A stretch of DNA of 64,000 nucleotides from positions 62,001 to 126,000 of the forward strand of contig CAYRIO010000005.1 in NCBI GenBank assembly GCA_964424355.1, in the 5' to 3' direction. The position numbers and the translations under genes are program-made. Shown here piece by piece: positions 8,690-16,985 of the stretch (position 1 is its first letter; each line of letters begins with the position of its first letter). This stretch comes from CAZEHS01 sp964424355. Lineage in GTDB: Bacteria > Bacillota > Clostridia > Peptostreptococcales > Acidaminobacteraceae. The notes under the pieces were generated by a model. It ran no database searches. It was not told the origin of the DNA and saw only the letters and a program-made list of their open reading frames with translations.

Positions 8690-8920
8690 ATGACACGCAT
8701 CGTAAAGGTTTCGCCCCGGGAAGACTACTGTGTTGATGTGCTGTTGGACAATGGCAGCAGCATCACCCTCAATATGGAGAACCGTCTGAATACCCTCCGC
8801 TTCGGGATGCTGGAGGATAAAACGTTTTTCAAGTCCGTCACCACCGACGGAAGCTATATCCGATGGGACAGCATGATTGAAATCTCTGTCAGCGAGGTTT
8901 TTCAGCTGGCGCAAAAATAG
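8690..8920 (+). CDS. DUF2442-like small protein
   Basis: A 76-aa protein resembling DUF2442: short beta-rich, KVSPREDYCVDVLLDNG followed by LEDKTFF and a YIRWDSMIEIS end. GGAGG at 8679-8683 selects ATG 8690 over an in-frame ATG at 8651, which has no site and lies inside the upstream hairpin. DUF2442 proteins are often found beside toxin-antitoxin-like DUF4160 genes, but no partner is present here. The gene converges with the HD-domain gene, with only 5 nt between the stop codons. Molecular function is unknown. Confidence 0.6.
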   Translation: MTRIVKVSPREDYCVDVLLDNGSSITLNMENRLNTLRFGMLEDKTFFKSVTTDGSYIRWDSMIEISVSEVFQLAQK

Positions 8921-8925
8921 CACCG

Positions 8926-9687
8926 TTACACGATCCGGTCTTCGATGGCCATCAGAATCTGCCGGACCTCCGGTGTATTCGGAAGAACGAGCCGGGTTGC
9001 GTCTAAAATCCCGCAGGAACGGAACAGTGCCACTGCTCCCGGCGTTTCCAGGGTATATACCCAGGAGAGCTTGATCAGCCGCATGTCCTGGACAGAGGAT
9101 CCCAGTTCATAGGGCGGCGAAAGGCCTTCTCGGATGGCCTTGGCCACCGCCGGTGTGATTTTGCCGGTGTCAGGATATCCCAACTCCAAGGGCGATCCGG
9201 GAACCGGTCCCTGGGTGTAATAGTCAACGAAGATCCTGTAGATATCCAGCCGGTCGGCATCCCGCAGGAGGCTTGCAAAAAAGCGGGTCCGTGGGGGCAG
9301 CTCGGCTGGCAGGGCCCGGCGGTTGTGAAGCAGAACGGCAGCCCACAGCATCCCTCTTTCCGTCGGCTGCAGATCCCTGTCCAGTGAAAGTGCGTGGATG
9401 AGCTTGAGGCTGAGACGGCCGTGATCGGTTGATTTGGCATCGTCAAAGGTATGGTAGCGCCGGAACTGCAGAAAACGGCCCAGATCATGGCACCAGCCGA
9501 TGCGCTGAGCCAGCTGACTGTCTCTGGGGGAGCAGCCGGCGAAGTCGGCCAGTTGACGACAGGTGTCAGCCACGCAGGCTGTGTGGATCTGTTTCAGCTG
9601 CAGGGCGGCTTGTACGATGTCGGGATCCGAGGGGTCATCGATCAGAAGTGTGATGAGCTGCTGGATCTGTCGGGTGATTTTTTCCAT
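8926..9687 (-). CDS. HD-domain phosphohydrolase
   Basis: A 253-aa protein with an HD metal-binding signature: HTACVADTCRQLA near residue 36, WCHDLGRFLQFRRYHTFDDA near 66, then a His region (LLHNRRALP) and a DADRLDIYR motif near 140. These provide the H...HD...D ligands of metal-dependent phosphohydrolases. The substrate (a nucleotide or phosphoester) cannot be read. ATG 9687 with AAGGAGA 7 nt upstream is preferred to the GTG two codons earlier. It is transcribed divergently from the Cache-HAMP sensor gene. Paralogues of this kind in clostridia are usually annotated only as HD domain proteins. Confidence 0.75.
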   Translation of the reverse strand: MEKITRQIQQLITLLIDDPSDPDIVQAALQLKQIHTACVADTCRQLADFAGCSPRDSQLAQRIGWCHDLGRFLQFRRYHTFDDAKSTDHGRLSLKLIHALSLDRDLQPTERGMLWAAVLLHNRRALPAELPPRTRFFASLLRDADRLDIYRIFVDYYTQGPVPGSPLELGYPDTGKITPAVAKAIREGLSPPYELGSSVQDMRLIKLSWVYTLETPGAVALFRSCGILDATRLVLPNTPEVRQILMAIEDRIV

Positions 9688-9801
9688 GAGCACTCTCCTT
9701 TTATTCCTTTAAAATCCGATTATCCGCTTGAATGATCTCTGGCCGGGTAAATATGAAAAGGACCGCAGAAACAGGCCTTCGCAGCGGAGGGAGGGATTGG
9801 G

Positions 9802-11034
9802 ATGAACTGGATTCGGAGTCGATTGTCCGCGAAGTTGACGGTGATCGTGCTGCTACTCATTTTCACGTTTGCCGGGTGCATCAGCCTGCTGCTGTATCAG
9901 CGGAGCATCACGTTCCTTGAGCTGGAGGCGTATGGGCGTCTTGAACAGATGGTGCGGGCGTCCGCTAACGAGCTTGACATTGAAATCGCCAACACCATCC
10001 AGATTGCCGATACGCTGGAAACCCTGATGCAAGAAGGCTTTGATCCGGTCATGCTGAAGCAGGATCCGGAATATCTCAGCCAGAAGATCCAGCACCTCGA
10101 TCCTTACGTAAAGGTGATTGCCCAGGAGTTCAGCCTGGCGAAGACCGCCTACCTCTATTATAACTGGGAACTGGATGGAAAGGTTCATGATATCTATTAT
10201 GTGGATACGGATCACGACGGCTCGGTGAGTCGGCAGGCGCAGCTGCCCATCAGCTACTATACGGATCAGGTCTCTGAAAAAGGTACCCGGGCATGGTGGT
10301 TCGGACCGATCCAATCTCGGAAGGGATACTGGTCTTCGCCTTACAAATGGATGTTTGATGATGGCACCAGCACCGTGTTTCTCTCATATACCCAGGCGGT
10401 TTTTAAGGATGGCCGGCTGATCGGTGTGGCGGGAACGGACTTTAAATATGAAAATCTGCTGGCCCTGATGGGCAAAATCAAGGTATATGATTCGGGATAC
10501 CCGTTCCTCCTGACCGGGGAAAGGAAGTTTCTGATCCACCCGACCCAGTCTGGGAAACCGCTGGCAGATATGACACAGGAGCCTTACAAAACCCTGCGGG
10601 AAGAGCTGCCTTTCAAAAGCAAAGGCGCTTTCCGGTACTTGGATGGAGAGGGGAAAGCCTGGTTCATCACCTACCAGCGCCTCCGGAATGACTGGACCCT
10701 TGGCTTGGCTGCGCCCATCTCCGAGGTGACTGAAAGTGCGGGTTCCCTCACGCAATTAAGCCTTTGGATCGTGGGGATTTCAATTCCGTTGATTGTTCTG
10801 GCGTCATTTCTGGTGGTTCGGCAAATGACGGTTCCGATCCATGAATTGATTGCTGCCGTAGAAAAAATAAAGGCACGGGAACACATGCTGCGGCTGAGTT
10901 CACAGATTCTGTCCCGTCAGGATGAGCTGGGCAGGCTGGGGAATGCCATTCAAAACTTGGGAGATTCCCTGGAAGAGGAGCGGGCGGTCCCTGTTCACCG
11001 CGCAGCACCGGAAAATTCAGAAAGCGACGGGTGA
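9802..11034 (+). CDS. dCache-HAMP membrane sensor lacking an output domain
   Basis: 410 aa. There is a membrane helix at about residues 10-32, and a periplasmic dCache-like region to about 310 (repeats such as WWFGPIQSRKGYWSSPYKW and GVAGTDFKYENL are typical of Cache_1). A second membrane helix (about 315-340) is followed by a HAMP-like segment (VVRQMTVPIHELIAAVEKIK). The protein then ends about 20 residues later (..LEEERAVPVHRAAPENSESDG). Proteins of this layout normally continue into methyl-accepting, GGDEF or kinase domains; none is present. A frame change near 11000 would give only another short tail ending near 11050. GGAGGGAGG precedes ATG 9802. It may work as a partner subunit or be a truncated receptor. 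Confidence 0.7.
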   Translation: MNWIRSRLSAKLTVIVLLLIFTFAGCISLLLYQRSITFLELEAYGRLEQMVRASANELDIEIANTIQIADTLETLMQEGFDPVMLKQDPEYLSQKIQHLDPYVKVIAQEFSLAKTAYLYYNWELDGKVHDIYYVDTDHDGSVSRQAQLPISYYTDQVSEKGTRAWWFGPIQSRKGYWSSPYKWMFDDGTSTVFLSYTQAVFKDGRLIGVAGTDFKYENLLALMGKIKVYDSGYPFLLTGERKFLIHPTQSGKPLADMTQEPYKTLREELPFKSKGAFRYLDGEGKAWFITYQRLRNDWTLGLAAPISEVTESAGSLTQLSLWIVGISIPLIVLASFLVVRQMTVPIHELIAAVEKIKAREHMLRLSSQILSRQDELGRLGNAIQNLGDSLEEERAVPVHRAAPENSESDG

Positions 11035-11090
11035 GGGCTCCGTGGATTAGAGGAGAAATAAAAAGGGGACATACTGGTTCATGGGGATGC

Positions 11091-11119
11091 TTCCACATAC
11101 CGTCGAAAGTCGGTATAAT
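11091..11119 (+). promoter_or_regulatory. Promoter of the GNAT-GGDEF operon
   Basis: TTCCAC (11091-11096), a 17-bp spacer and a perfect TATAAT (11114-11119). Confidence 0.5.
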
Positions 11120-11148
11120 GGAAGCATCAACTATTAAGGGAGTCATGT

Positions 11149-11724
11149 ATGATTAAAGGAGAGCGGGTCGTCATTCGCCCGATGGAACCGGATGATTTGG
11201 ATTATTTGATAAAATGGCGCAATTCGCCGGAAGCGATGAATTACAGCGAGCATCTCTATGGCTTCCTGTTTAGCCGGGATAACATGATGCGCATGGTGGA
11301 AAACCAGTTCCGGGAAGATGGATTTTTCCCCAGAAACAAGACCTTCATGGTGGAAACCGCAGAGGGGGAGGTTATCGGGGATATCGGCTACAAGAACTGG
11401 GATCCCAGAAACCGGTCGGCAGAGATGGGGCTTGAAATCGGGGAAGTGGACTACCGTGGAAAAGGGCTGGGCCCGGAAATGATGGCGCTTTTTTCGGAGT
11501 ATATGTTCCGCCACCTGAACCTCAACCGGATTGAACTCAGCGTGCTGCGCGAAAATACCCGGGCAATCAAGGTGTACACCGGCTGCGGCTTTCAAGCCTG
11601 CGGATACCGGAGGCAGGCGGTCTTTAACAGCCGCGAGAACCGCTATTCGGACATATTGATCATGGACTATCTGAGGAACGATTGGGAAGCTGCCCAGATT
11701 GGCGGGACGGCAGGACCCCAGTGA
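11149..11724 (+). CDS. GNAT N-acetyltransferase (RimJ/RimL type)
   Basis: A 191-aa GNAT protein with an N-terminal IRPMEPDDLDYLIKWRN, a central IGDIGYKNWD strand, the acetyl-CoA loop DYRGKGLGPEMM near residue 105 and ENTRAIKVYTGCGF near 140. The layout resembles the RimJ/RimL/SpeG branch, which acetylates protein N-termini or small amines. The acceptor is unknown. The start at ATG 11149 has a GGGAG site. It is first in a tight cluster with the diguanylate cyclase, the B3/B4 protein and a second acetyltransferase. Confidence 0.8.
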   Translation: MIKGERVVIRPMEPDDLDYLIKWRNSPEAMNYSEHLYGFLFSRDNMMRMVENQFREDGFFPRNKTFMVETAEGEVIGDIGYKNWDPRNRSAEMGLEIGEVDYRGKGLGPEMMALFSEYMFRHLNLNRIELSVLRENTRAIKVYTGCGFQACGYRRQAVFNSRENRYSDILIMDYLRNDWEAAQIGGTAGPQ

Positions 11725-11743
11725 CATAAGCGAGGGGACCGAT

Positions 11744-13606
11744 ATGAAACTGAGTGAAGGGTTGAGCCGACTGCTGAGAAGGAATGATTCTGAAAAAGGG
11801 CTTCAAAGCCCTCTGAACATTGAGAATATGGAATCTTCAAACTGGGCTTTGGTGGAAGATGTTTTTGATCTGGCACAGATCGCTCTGTGGGAGTGGGATA
11901 TCCGAGAGGATAAGATCCGCGGGACCCGTCAGCTATATGACATTGTGGGAACCCAGCCCGGGGATTATGGGGACAGCCTTTTTGCCATGTTGAAGGCCTT
12001 GGTTCATCCGGATCAGCTGGCGTATGTCCAGAATGCGCTGCAGGACACCCTGAAAACCGGTAGCGTGGACCGGTTCAAGTTCAGAATCGTCAGAAGCGAT
12101 GGGCAGGATCGCTGGCTCATGCTGAAGGCTGTCATCCAACCCGGTGGAGGTACTGCGGTTGGAATTGTGATGGACTGCTCCAGGTCTCAGGCGGCAGAAC
12201 TGATGCTGCACAGGGATCTGGATTTCATGCAGACCCTGCTGGATGCTATGCCCAACCCGGTTTTTCATAAGGACCCTGAAGGGGTCTATCGGTTTTGCAA
12301 CCTGTCGTTTGCTCAAATGCTTGGAACCGATCGGGAGAATATCATCGGGAAAACGGTATATGATGTTTCCGGGGCAAGTCTTGCGTCGCTGTACAACCAA
12401 AAGGACAAGGAACTGATTGAATCCGGCGGTTCGCAGGCCTATGAATCCAAGGTGCAGATCCATACCGGCGAAGAGCGGGTTTACCGCTTTCATAAAGCGG
12501 CGTGCAATAACTTCCTGGGCGTCCCGGCGGGGCTGGTGGGGGTTATGACGGATATCACAGAGTCGGCAGCGGCAGTTTCACGGAGTCAGCGGCTGGCGCA
12601 TTTGAAAGAGGCGATGCTGGAAGTCAGTCATTCCATCATTGGGCTCAGTGACACGAAAAATCTGCTGGAGATCCTGCTGGATAAGGCGATGAGCGCCATC
12701 CCCTCTTCCCATGCGGGATCGGTGCTGATGATTGACGATGCGGGTTATCTGCGGATCCTGGTCACCCGGGGATACGGCGATGAAGGTGCTGAAGCCTTCA
12801 AGCTGAAAATCGAGGAAACCTTTACGTATCGGATCAGCGGCGGAAAATTTGAAGAGCCCTTTGTTGTGAACCACATTCCCAGTTTGGTGAAGGATGGCTG
12901 TTTGGAACCGTTGGTGACTGCCGAAGGACGGGCAATCGGATCGAATCTGTCCACGCCGATCAAGGTGGAGGGCGAACCGGTGGCCCTGGTGATTGTGGAC
13001 AGCTATGATGATGAGGTGTTCACGGATGATGACATTGAGCTGATGGGGTACCTGAAGGTCCAGGCTGAACTGGCGCTGACCAATCTGAAGCTCTATCAGG
13101 AAACCCTGCGCCTATCGCGATATGACCATCTGACAGGAATCTACAACCGCGGGTATTTTGATAAGGTGCTGGGGGAGGTCATGGCCCGAACGCTGCACCA
13201 TCCCCACCGATTGACCCTAGTGATCATGGATCTGGATGGCCTGAAGGTCGTGAACGATCAGCATGGCCACCGGGAAGGGGATTTTCGGCTGCAGGCCTTT
13301 GCGGATGCGTTCAAAAGGACGCTGGGAGAGGGAGACATCATGGGCCGCTACGGCGGGGATGAGTTTGTGGCAGCCTTTTTCTGCAAAGATCCGGAGGATG
13401 TTGCCCGGTCAGTGGAAAACGTCCTGGCAGAATTGAACAGCGCACCCGAACACTTTTGCAGCTTCAGCTACGGAACCGCTCAGTACCCTGCAGAGGGAAA
13501 AACACCTGAAGAGCTGGTACGGGTGGCCGACCGGAAGCTTTATGAACATAAGAAAACCAAATACTTCGGCAGGAGACGTGCGGACTATGGAGATCAAAAT
13601 CAGTGA
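11744..13606 (+). CDS. PAS-PAS-GAF-GGDEF diguanylate cyclase
   Basis: 620 aa, predicted to make cyclic di-GMP. A PAS fold lies near residues 35-150, a second near 155-275 (MPNPVFHKDPEGVYRFCN), a GAF domain near 290-450, and a GGDEF domain from about 455 (YDHLTGIYNRGYFD) with the intact signature RYGGDEF near 536. The inhibitory RxxD site before the signature is lost (GEGD), so product inhibition through the I-site is not expected. No membrane helix is seen, so it is cytoplasmic. ATG 11744 with AGGGG upstream is preferred to an earlier start that would overlap the acetyltransferase gene. It overlaps the next gene by 20 nt. Confidence 0.88.
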   Translation: MKLSEGLSRLLRRNDSEKGLQSPLNIENMESSNWALVEDVFDLAQIALWEWDIREDKIRGTRQLYDIVGTQPGDYGDSLFAMLKALVHPDQLAYVQNALQDTLKTGSVDRFKFRIVRSDGQDRWLMLKAVIQPGGGTAVGIVMDCSRSQAAELMLHRDLDFMQTLLDAMPNPVFHKDPEGVYRFCNLSFAQMLGTDRENIIGKTVYDVSGASLASLYNQKDKELIESGGSQAYESKVQIHTGEERVYRFHKAACNNFLGVPAGLVGVMTDITESAAAVSRSQRLAHLKEAMLEVSHSIIGLSDTKNLLEILLDKAMSAIPSSHAGSVLMIDDAGYLRILVTRGYGDEGAEAFKLKIEETFTYRISGGKFEEPFVVNHIPSLVKDGCLEPLVTAEGRAIGSNLSTPIKVEGEPVALVIVDSYDDEVFTDDDIELMGYLKVQAELALTNLKLYQETLRLSRYDHLTGIYNRGYFDKVLGEVMARTLHHPHRLTLVIMDLDGLKVVNDQHGHREGDFRLQAFADAFKRTLGEGDIMGRYGGDEFVAAFFCKDPEDVARSVENVLAELNSAPEHFCSFSYGTAQYPAEGKTPEELVRVADRKLYEHKKTKYFGRRRADYGDQNQ

Positions 13607-14246
13607 CGCGTTAAGAATACACAGCCCAAGCTTGCAATTGGGCTGCCTAACGGCAACGGTCCGGTATCAGGAGGAATGCCCTGAACTGTGGGCCCAAATC
13701 GATGATACCTGCGATCTGGTAGCGGCCAGCCTGCCCCTGGAAGGAATATCAGCACTCCCGAATGTGGCTGCCGCTCGAAAAGCGTATAGAAGCTGCGGCA
13801 AGGATCCAGCCAGATACCGCCTCTCCTCGGAGGCCCTGCTGAGACGGGTTGTTCAGGGTAAGGGCATTTATAAGGTGAATAATATCGTGGATATCAACAA
13901 TCTGATCTCCATGAAATATCATTTTTCAATTGGCGCCTTTGATCGGGATGCCATCGCTTTTCCGGTGGCATTCCGAATCGGCCAGGCCGGCGAACCCTAT
14001 GAGGGAATTGGGCGGGGGGAACTGAATATCGAGAACCTGCCGGTGTTGGCGGATGCCCAAGGTCCCTTCGGCAGCCCGACCAGCGATTCCATGAGAACCA
14101 GGACCCATGCGGGCATGAAGCATTTGCTGTTCTGCATTCTGTCATTCGGTGGCGCAAGTACGATGGATGCCGCCCTGGAAGAGACGGTATCTCTTCTGGA
14201 GCAGTTTGCCGATGCCCAGGAAATCCACCGCTTCAAAGTGGTTTAG
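13587..14246 (+). CDS. B3/B4 domain protein (PheRS beta-subunit-like)
   Basis: 219 aa, related to the B3/B4 domain of the phenylalanyl-tRNA synthetase beta subunit, the region that holds the tRNA-editing site. Typical features are YRSCGKDPARYRLSSEALLR, KGIYKVNNIVDINNLISMKY and a later LPVLADAQGPFGSPTSDSMR stretch. Stand-alone members are thought to act on mischarged tRNA or small amino-acid adducts, but this one is uncharacterised. ATG 13587 (AGGAGA 10 nt upstream) lies inside the end of the cyclase gene. A paralogue with the same core lies at 38593-39294. Confidence 0.75.
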   Translation: MEIKISDALRIHSPSLQLGCLTATVRYQEECPELWAQIDDTCDLVAASLPLEGISALPNVAAARKAYRSCGKDPARYRLSSEALLRRVVQGKGIYKVNNIVDINNLISMKYHFSIGAFDRDAIAFPVAFRIGQAGEPYEGIGRGELNIENLPVLADAQGPFGSPTSDSMRTRTHAGMKHLLFCILSFGGASTMDAALEETVSLLEQFADAQEIHRFKVV

Positions 14247-14255
14247 GTGGCACCC

Positions 14256-14708
14256 GTGCTGACCATCCGAAGGGCGGCAACCCTTGAGGACGCAGAAGGC
14301 ATCCTCGAGATTGACCAGGTGACCTTCAAAGAGTGCACTGACAGCCCGGCCGAAATCCTGAGTAACCTCTGCGACAGATACCCGGCGTATATCGCCTGGC
14401 AGGGACCATTGGCGGTGGGATATATCTGTCTGATGCAGGTCCGCACCCTGCACTATCGGGCGTGCTGGGTGGACTTGGTGGCCGTGCGGCCGGACCATCA
14501 GGGCCAAGGGATAGCAAAAGCCCTGATTGCGCAGGGGCTGGCCCATGCGCATGAGACAGGGGCAGAGTTTCTGAGCGCTCTGGTGCGGAAGGGGAATGAC
14601 CCTTCGTTCGGGGCGTTCCGGCACGAGGGCTTTGAAGCGGTCGGTGAAGGCTTTGATCTGATGGTATGCGAGTGTGATCCAACCCATAAAAAAATGGCCG
14701 GGGCGTAA
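14256..14708 (+). CDS. GNAT N-acetyltransferase
   Basis: About 150 aa. IRRAATLEDAEGILEID at the N-terminus, VDLVAVRPDHQGQGIAKALI (acetyl-CoA loop QGQGIA) near residue 80, and PSFGAFRHEGFEAVGEGFDL at the C-terminus show the GNAT fold. GTG 14256 with AGGTGG just upstream is the likely start; GTG 14247, directly after the previous stop, is possible. The acceptor is unknown. It is the last gene of the 11149-14708 cluster and ends at a hairpin shared with the convergent kinase gene. Confidence 0.75.
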   Translation: MLTIRRAATLEDAEGILEIDQVTFKECTDSPAEILSNLCDRYPAYIAWQGPLAVGYICLMQVRTLHYRACWVDLVAVRPDHQGQGIAKALIAQGLAHAHETGAEFLSALVRKGNDPSFGAFRHEGFEAVGEGFDLMVCECDPTHKKMAGA

Positions 14709-14722
14709 GCTCTTGGCCATTT
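14692..14722 (-). terminator. Bidirectional terminator between converging operons
   Basis: AAATGGCC (14692-14699) pairs with GGCCATTT (14715-14722). On the minus strand it is followed by a T run; on the plus strand by CCTATTTT. Confidence 0.8.
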
Positions 14723-14728
14723 CCTATT

Positions 14729-16135
14729 TTAACTGGGGATTTCCTGTGCCGCCGCTGGGGGAAGTTCAATCACAAAGCGGCAACCAGGGGTGTGTTGCGG
14801 GTCCAGCCAAAGCGAGCCCCGGTTTTTTTCAACGATGGCTTTGCTGATGGCAAGTCCCAGGCCGGTACCGCCGGTGCGACTGCTGCGGGAGGCATCTGTC
14901 CTGTAGAAGGGGAGGAACACCTGGGTCTGCGCCTCGGATTCGATCCCCAAACCGTTGTCTTCAATAGCGATCATCACATGCCCCGCGTGGTTCTTTTCAA
15001 CCCGGACGGTCAGGGTTGTCCCGGCACCGGCATATTTGATGCCGTTGTTCAGCAGGTTGCCGATGGCTCTTTCCATGAGCCCGGGATTGATCGAGGCATA
15101 CCACTCCAGATCGGGAATGATGAAATCATAGTCCATGGCATTGGCCTCCAACTCCTGGATATAGCCGCCGGAGGTGAGCCTTAAAAATTCGCAGATATCC
15201 GTGGGTTCCAAGAGCGGTTCCGTGGGGGAGTTCTCCAGCCTGGCCAGATCAAAAAGATCCCGCAGGACGGAATTGGCCCGGTGACTGTTGTTATAGACGA
15301 TTTCCAGGTGTTGCCGCATGAGCGCGTTTTCTTCCGGCACCGCTTGCAGCAAGGTTTCGGTATAGCCCTGAATGTTCGTGAGGGGGGTTTTCAAATCATG
15401 GGAGATGTCCAGGATCAACTGCTTCTGGTTTTTCTCTGAACGCTCACGCAGATCGATTTCCTGTTTGATCCGTTCCGCCATCAGATTGATGGCAGTCATC
15501 AGCTCGTCCAGCTCATTTCGGGAATTGAACTGGATCCGGGTGGAATAGTCGCCCTCACGGATCCGGTTCACCCCTGCCAAGAGGTGGTTGATGGGTTTCA
15601 GGAAAACCACAGAGGTGACCCGGGCGTAAATCAGCACGGCAACAATCAGGCAGATCAGCACGATGGAGAAGGTGATCAGGATCATCTGGATGAAATTCAT
15701 ATTCTGCTGAAACTCAGGCGTTACAACTAACAGAATCGTATCGGAACCGTCAGGGTAATAAAAGGTGTATTCCGGAAAATAATTGATCAGGATCCGGTTG
15801 AAAAGATCCTGCCGATACGTGAAGCCCAGGGGGTGGATGCTGTTATATTGGTCCAGAACCGTCAGGTTGCTGTCAATGATCTCGATATAGCTGCTGGGCG
15901 GGAGCTTCGCCTTCAGGAAGGCCTGTTCCAGGCTGCTGGTCTCAATGTCCTTATAAACCTCAGAAACATCAAAATCAAGGGCGGCCAGGTCCATCTGGCT
16001 GTAGATATAGGCAAAGCTTCCGCCGATGGCGACGAGCCCGATCAGTACCAGCAACAGGAAGAGCAGCATGTAGTTCAAAAAGAACTGGACGGACAGCTTT
16101 GCAAACCGCGGGTGGGAAAAGGCGGGGCGCTTCAT
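14729..16135 (-). CDS. Membrane sensor histidine kinase
   Basis: 468 aa. A membrane helix lies near residues 20-45, an extracellular domain of about 100 residues follows, and a second helix lies near 148-172. Next come HAMP (VFLKPINHLLAGVNRIREGD), a HisKA dimerisation helix with phospho-acceptor His in DISHDLKTPLTNIQGY near residue 246, and HATPase boxes N (NLLNNGIKYA), G1 (IEDNGLGI) and G2 (GGTGLGLAI). It overlaps the response-regulator gene by 4 nt, so the two are translationally coupled. The kinase resembles the VanS/PhoR group that pairs with OmpR-type regulators. The signal is unknown. Confidence 0.92.
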   Translation of the reverse strand: MKRPAFSHPRFAKLSVQFFLNYMLLFLLLVLIGLVAIGGSFAYIYSQMDLAALDFDVSEVYKDIETSSLEQAFLKAKLPPSSYIEIIDSNLTVLDQYNSIHPLGFTYRQDLFNRILINYFPEYTFYYPDGSDTILLVVTPEFQQNMNFIQMILITFSIVLICLIVAVLIYARVTSVVFLKPINHLLAGVNRIREGDYSTRIQFNSRNELDELMTAINLMAERIKQEIDLRERSEKNQKQLILDISHDLKTPLTNIQGYTETLLQAVPEENALMRQHLEIVYNNSHRANSVLRDLFDLARLENSPTEPLLEPTDICEFLRLTSGGYIQELEANAMDYDFIIPDLEWYASINPGLMERAIGNLLNNGIKYAGAGTTLTVRVEKNHAGHVMIAIEDNGLGIESEAQTQVFLPFYRTDASRSSRTGGTGLGLAISKAIVEKNRGSLWLDPQHTPGCRFVIELPPAAAQEIPS

Positions 16136-16821
16136 GGGAATTTTTCCATCCGATAGCCGATTCCCCGAATGGTGATGAGGTATTTCGGCTCCTTGGGGTT
16201 ATCCTCGATCTTTTCGCGCAGATGGCTGATGTGGACCATGATGGTGTTGGAATCACCATAGTAAATGTCTTCCCAAATGGACTCATACAGCTGCTTCTTC
16301 GTATACACCTTTCCTAGGTTTTCCATCAGGAGAGCCAGGATCTTGAACTCCTTCGGGTTCAGTTCCAGCGGTATCCCGAATTTTGTGACGGTATAGGTAT
16401 CGTAATTCAATTCAAAGGGGCCGTTTCGAAGCACGGTTTTCCGGTTTGTGGTGGAATAGGTGAGAAAGCGCCGGAGCTGCGCGTTGACGCGGGAGCCGAT
16501 TTCCAGAAGGCTGAAGGGCTTGACGACATAATCATCTGCTCCCAGTCCGAGTCCCAGGATCTTATCCTCTTCCTCCAGCCGGGCAGTCAGGAAAATCACA
16601 GGGATGTCACTGCTTTCGCGGATTTGAGTCAAGACCTGAAAGCCATTGAGCCGGGGCATCATGACATCCAGGAGGATCAGGTCCACCCGCTGTTTTCGAA
16701 ACAGGGCAAGGGCCTCCTGGCCATCGGCGGCTTCCAGTATGGTGTAGCCTTCCTGGCGCAGGTGCATGGCCAACAGATGGCGGATATCTTCTTCGTCTTC
16801 GGCAATCAGTATAACAGCCAT
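16132..16821 (-). CDS. OmpR-family response regulator
   Basis: 229 aa. The receiver domain (residues 1-115) has acidic pocket EDEED, phospho-acceptor Asp52 in ILLDVMMP, and the conserved Thr and Lys (FLTA, VVKPF). The C-terminal winged helix (about 130-228) has LNPKEFKILALLMENLGKVY and the TIRGIGYRM end typical of OmpR/PhoB/VanR. It probably binds the 11-bp repeats at 16898-16936, directly upstream of its own gene and of the divergent peptide gene. The Shine-Dalgarno sequence is weak (GAGAGA). First gene of a two-gene operon with the kinase. Confidence 0.92.
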   Translation of the reverse strand: MAVILIAEDEEDIRHLLAMHLRQEGYTILEAADGQEALALFRKQRVDLILLDVMMPRLNGFQVLTQIRESSDIPVIFLTARLEEEDKILGLGLGADDYVVKPFSLLEIGSRVNAQLRRFLTYSTTNRKTVLRNGPFELNYDTYTVTKFGIPLELNPKEFKILALLMENLGKVYTKKQLYESIWEDIYYGDSNTIMVHISHLREKIEDNPKEPKYLITIRGIGYRMEKFP

Positions 16822-16866
16822 AGGGGTCTCTCTCTTTCATTGGCGGAGAATTATCATTACATGACC

Positions 16867-16872
16867 ATTATA
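16867..16872 (-). promoter_or_regulatory. -10 box of the two-component operon
   Basis: TATAAT on the minus strand, 45 nt before ATG 16821. The -35 position is poor, and the repeat array begins 26 bp further upstream. This suits autoregulation. Confidence 0.5.
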
Positions 16873-16897
16873 CTGAATCCTGCCCCTGAAAGGGAAT

Positions 16898-16936
16898 TTT
16901 AAGCCGGATTTAAGAATCCTTTAAGCTGAATTTAGA
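16898..16936 (+). promoter_or_regulatory. Operator: four 11-bp-spaced direct repeats
   Basis: TTTAAG starts at 16898, 16909 and 16920, and TTTAGA at 16931, with exactly 11 bp between starts. Tandem repeats of this period are the usual binding pattern of OmpR/PhoB-type regulators. The last repeat stands where a -35 box would be for the TATAAT at 16949, which suggests direct activation of the peptide gene. Confidence 0.75.
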
Positions 16937-16948
16937 CCAGGTCGGATG

Positions 16949-16954
16949 TATAAT
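16949..16954 (+). promoter_or_regulatory. -10 box of the 69-aa peptide gene
   Basis: TATAAT, 12 bp after the last repeat, with no -35 consensus. This is typical of a promoter that depends on a bound activator. Confidence 0.6.
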
Positions 16955-16985
16955 GGAAGCGAATCCAACGTTTCTGAGGTAATTT

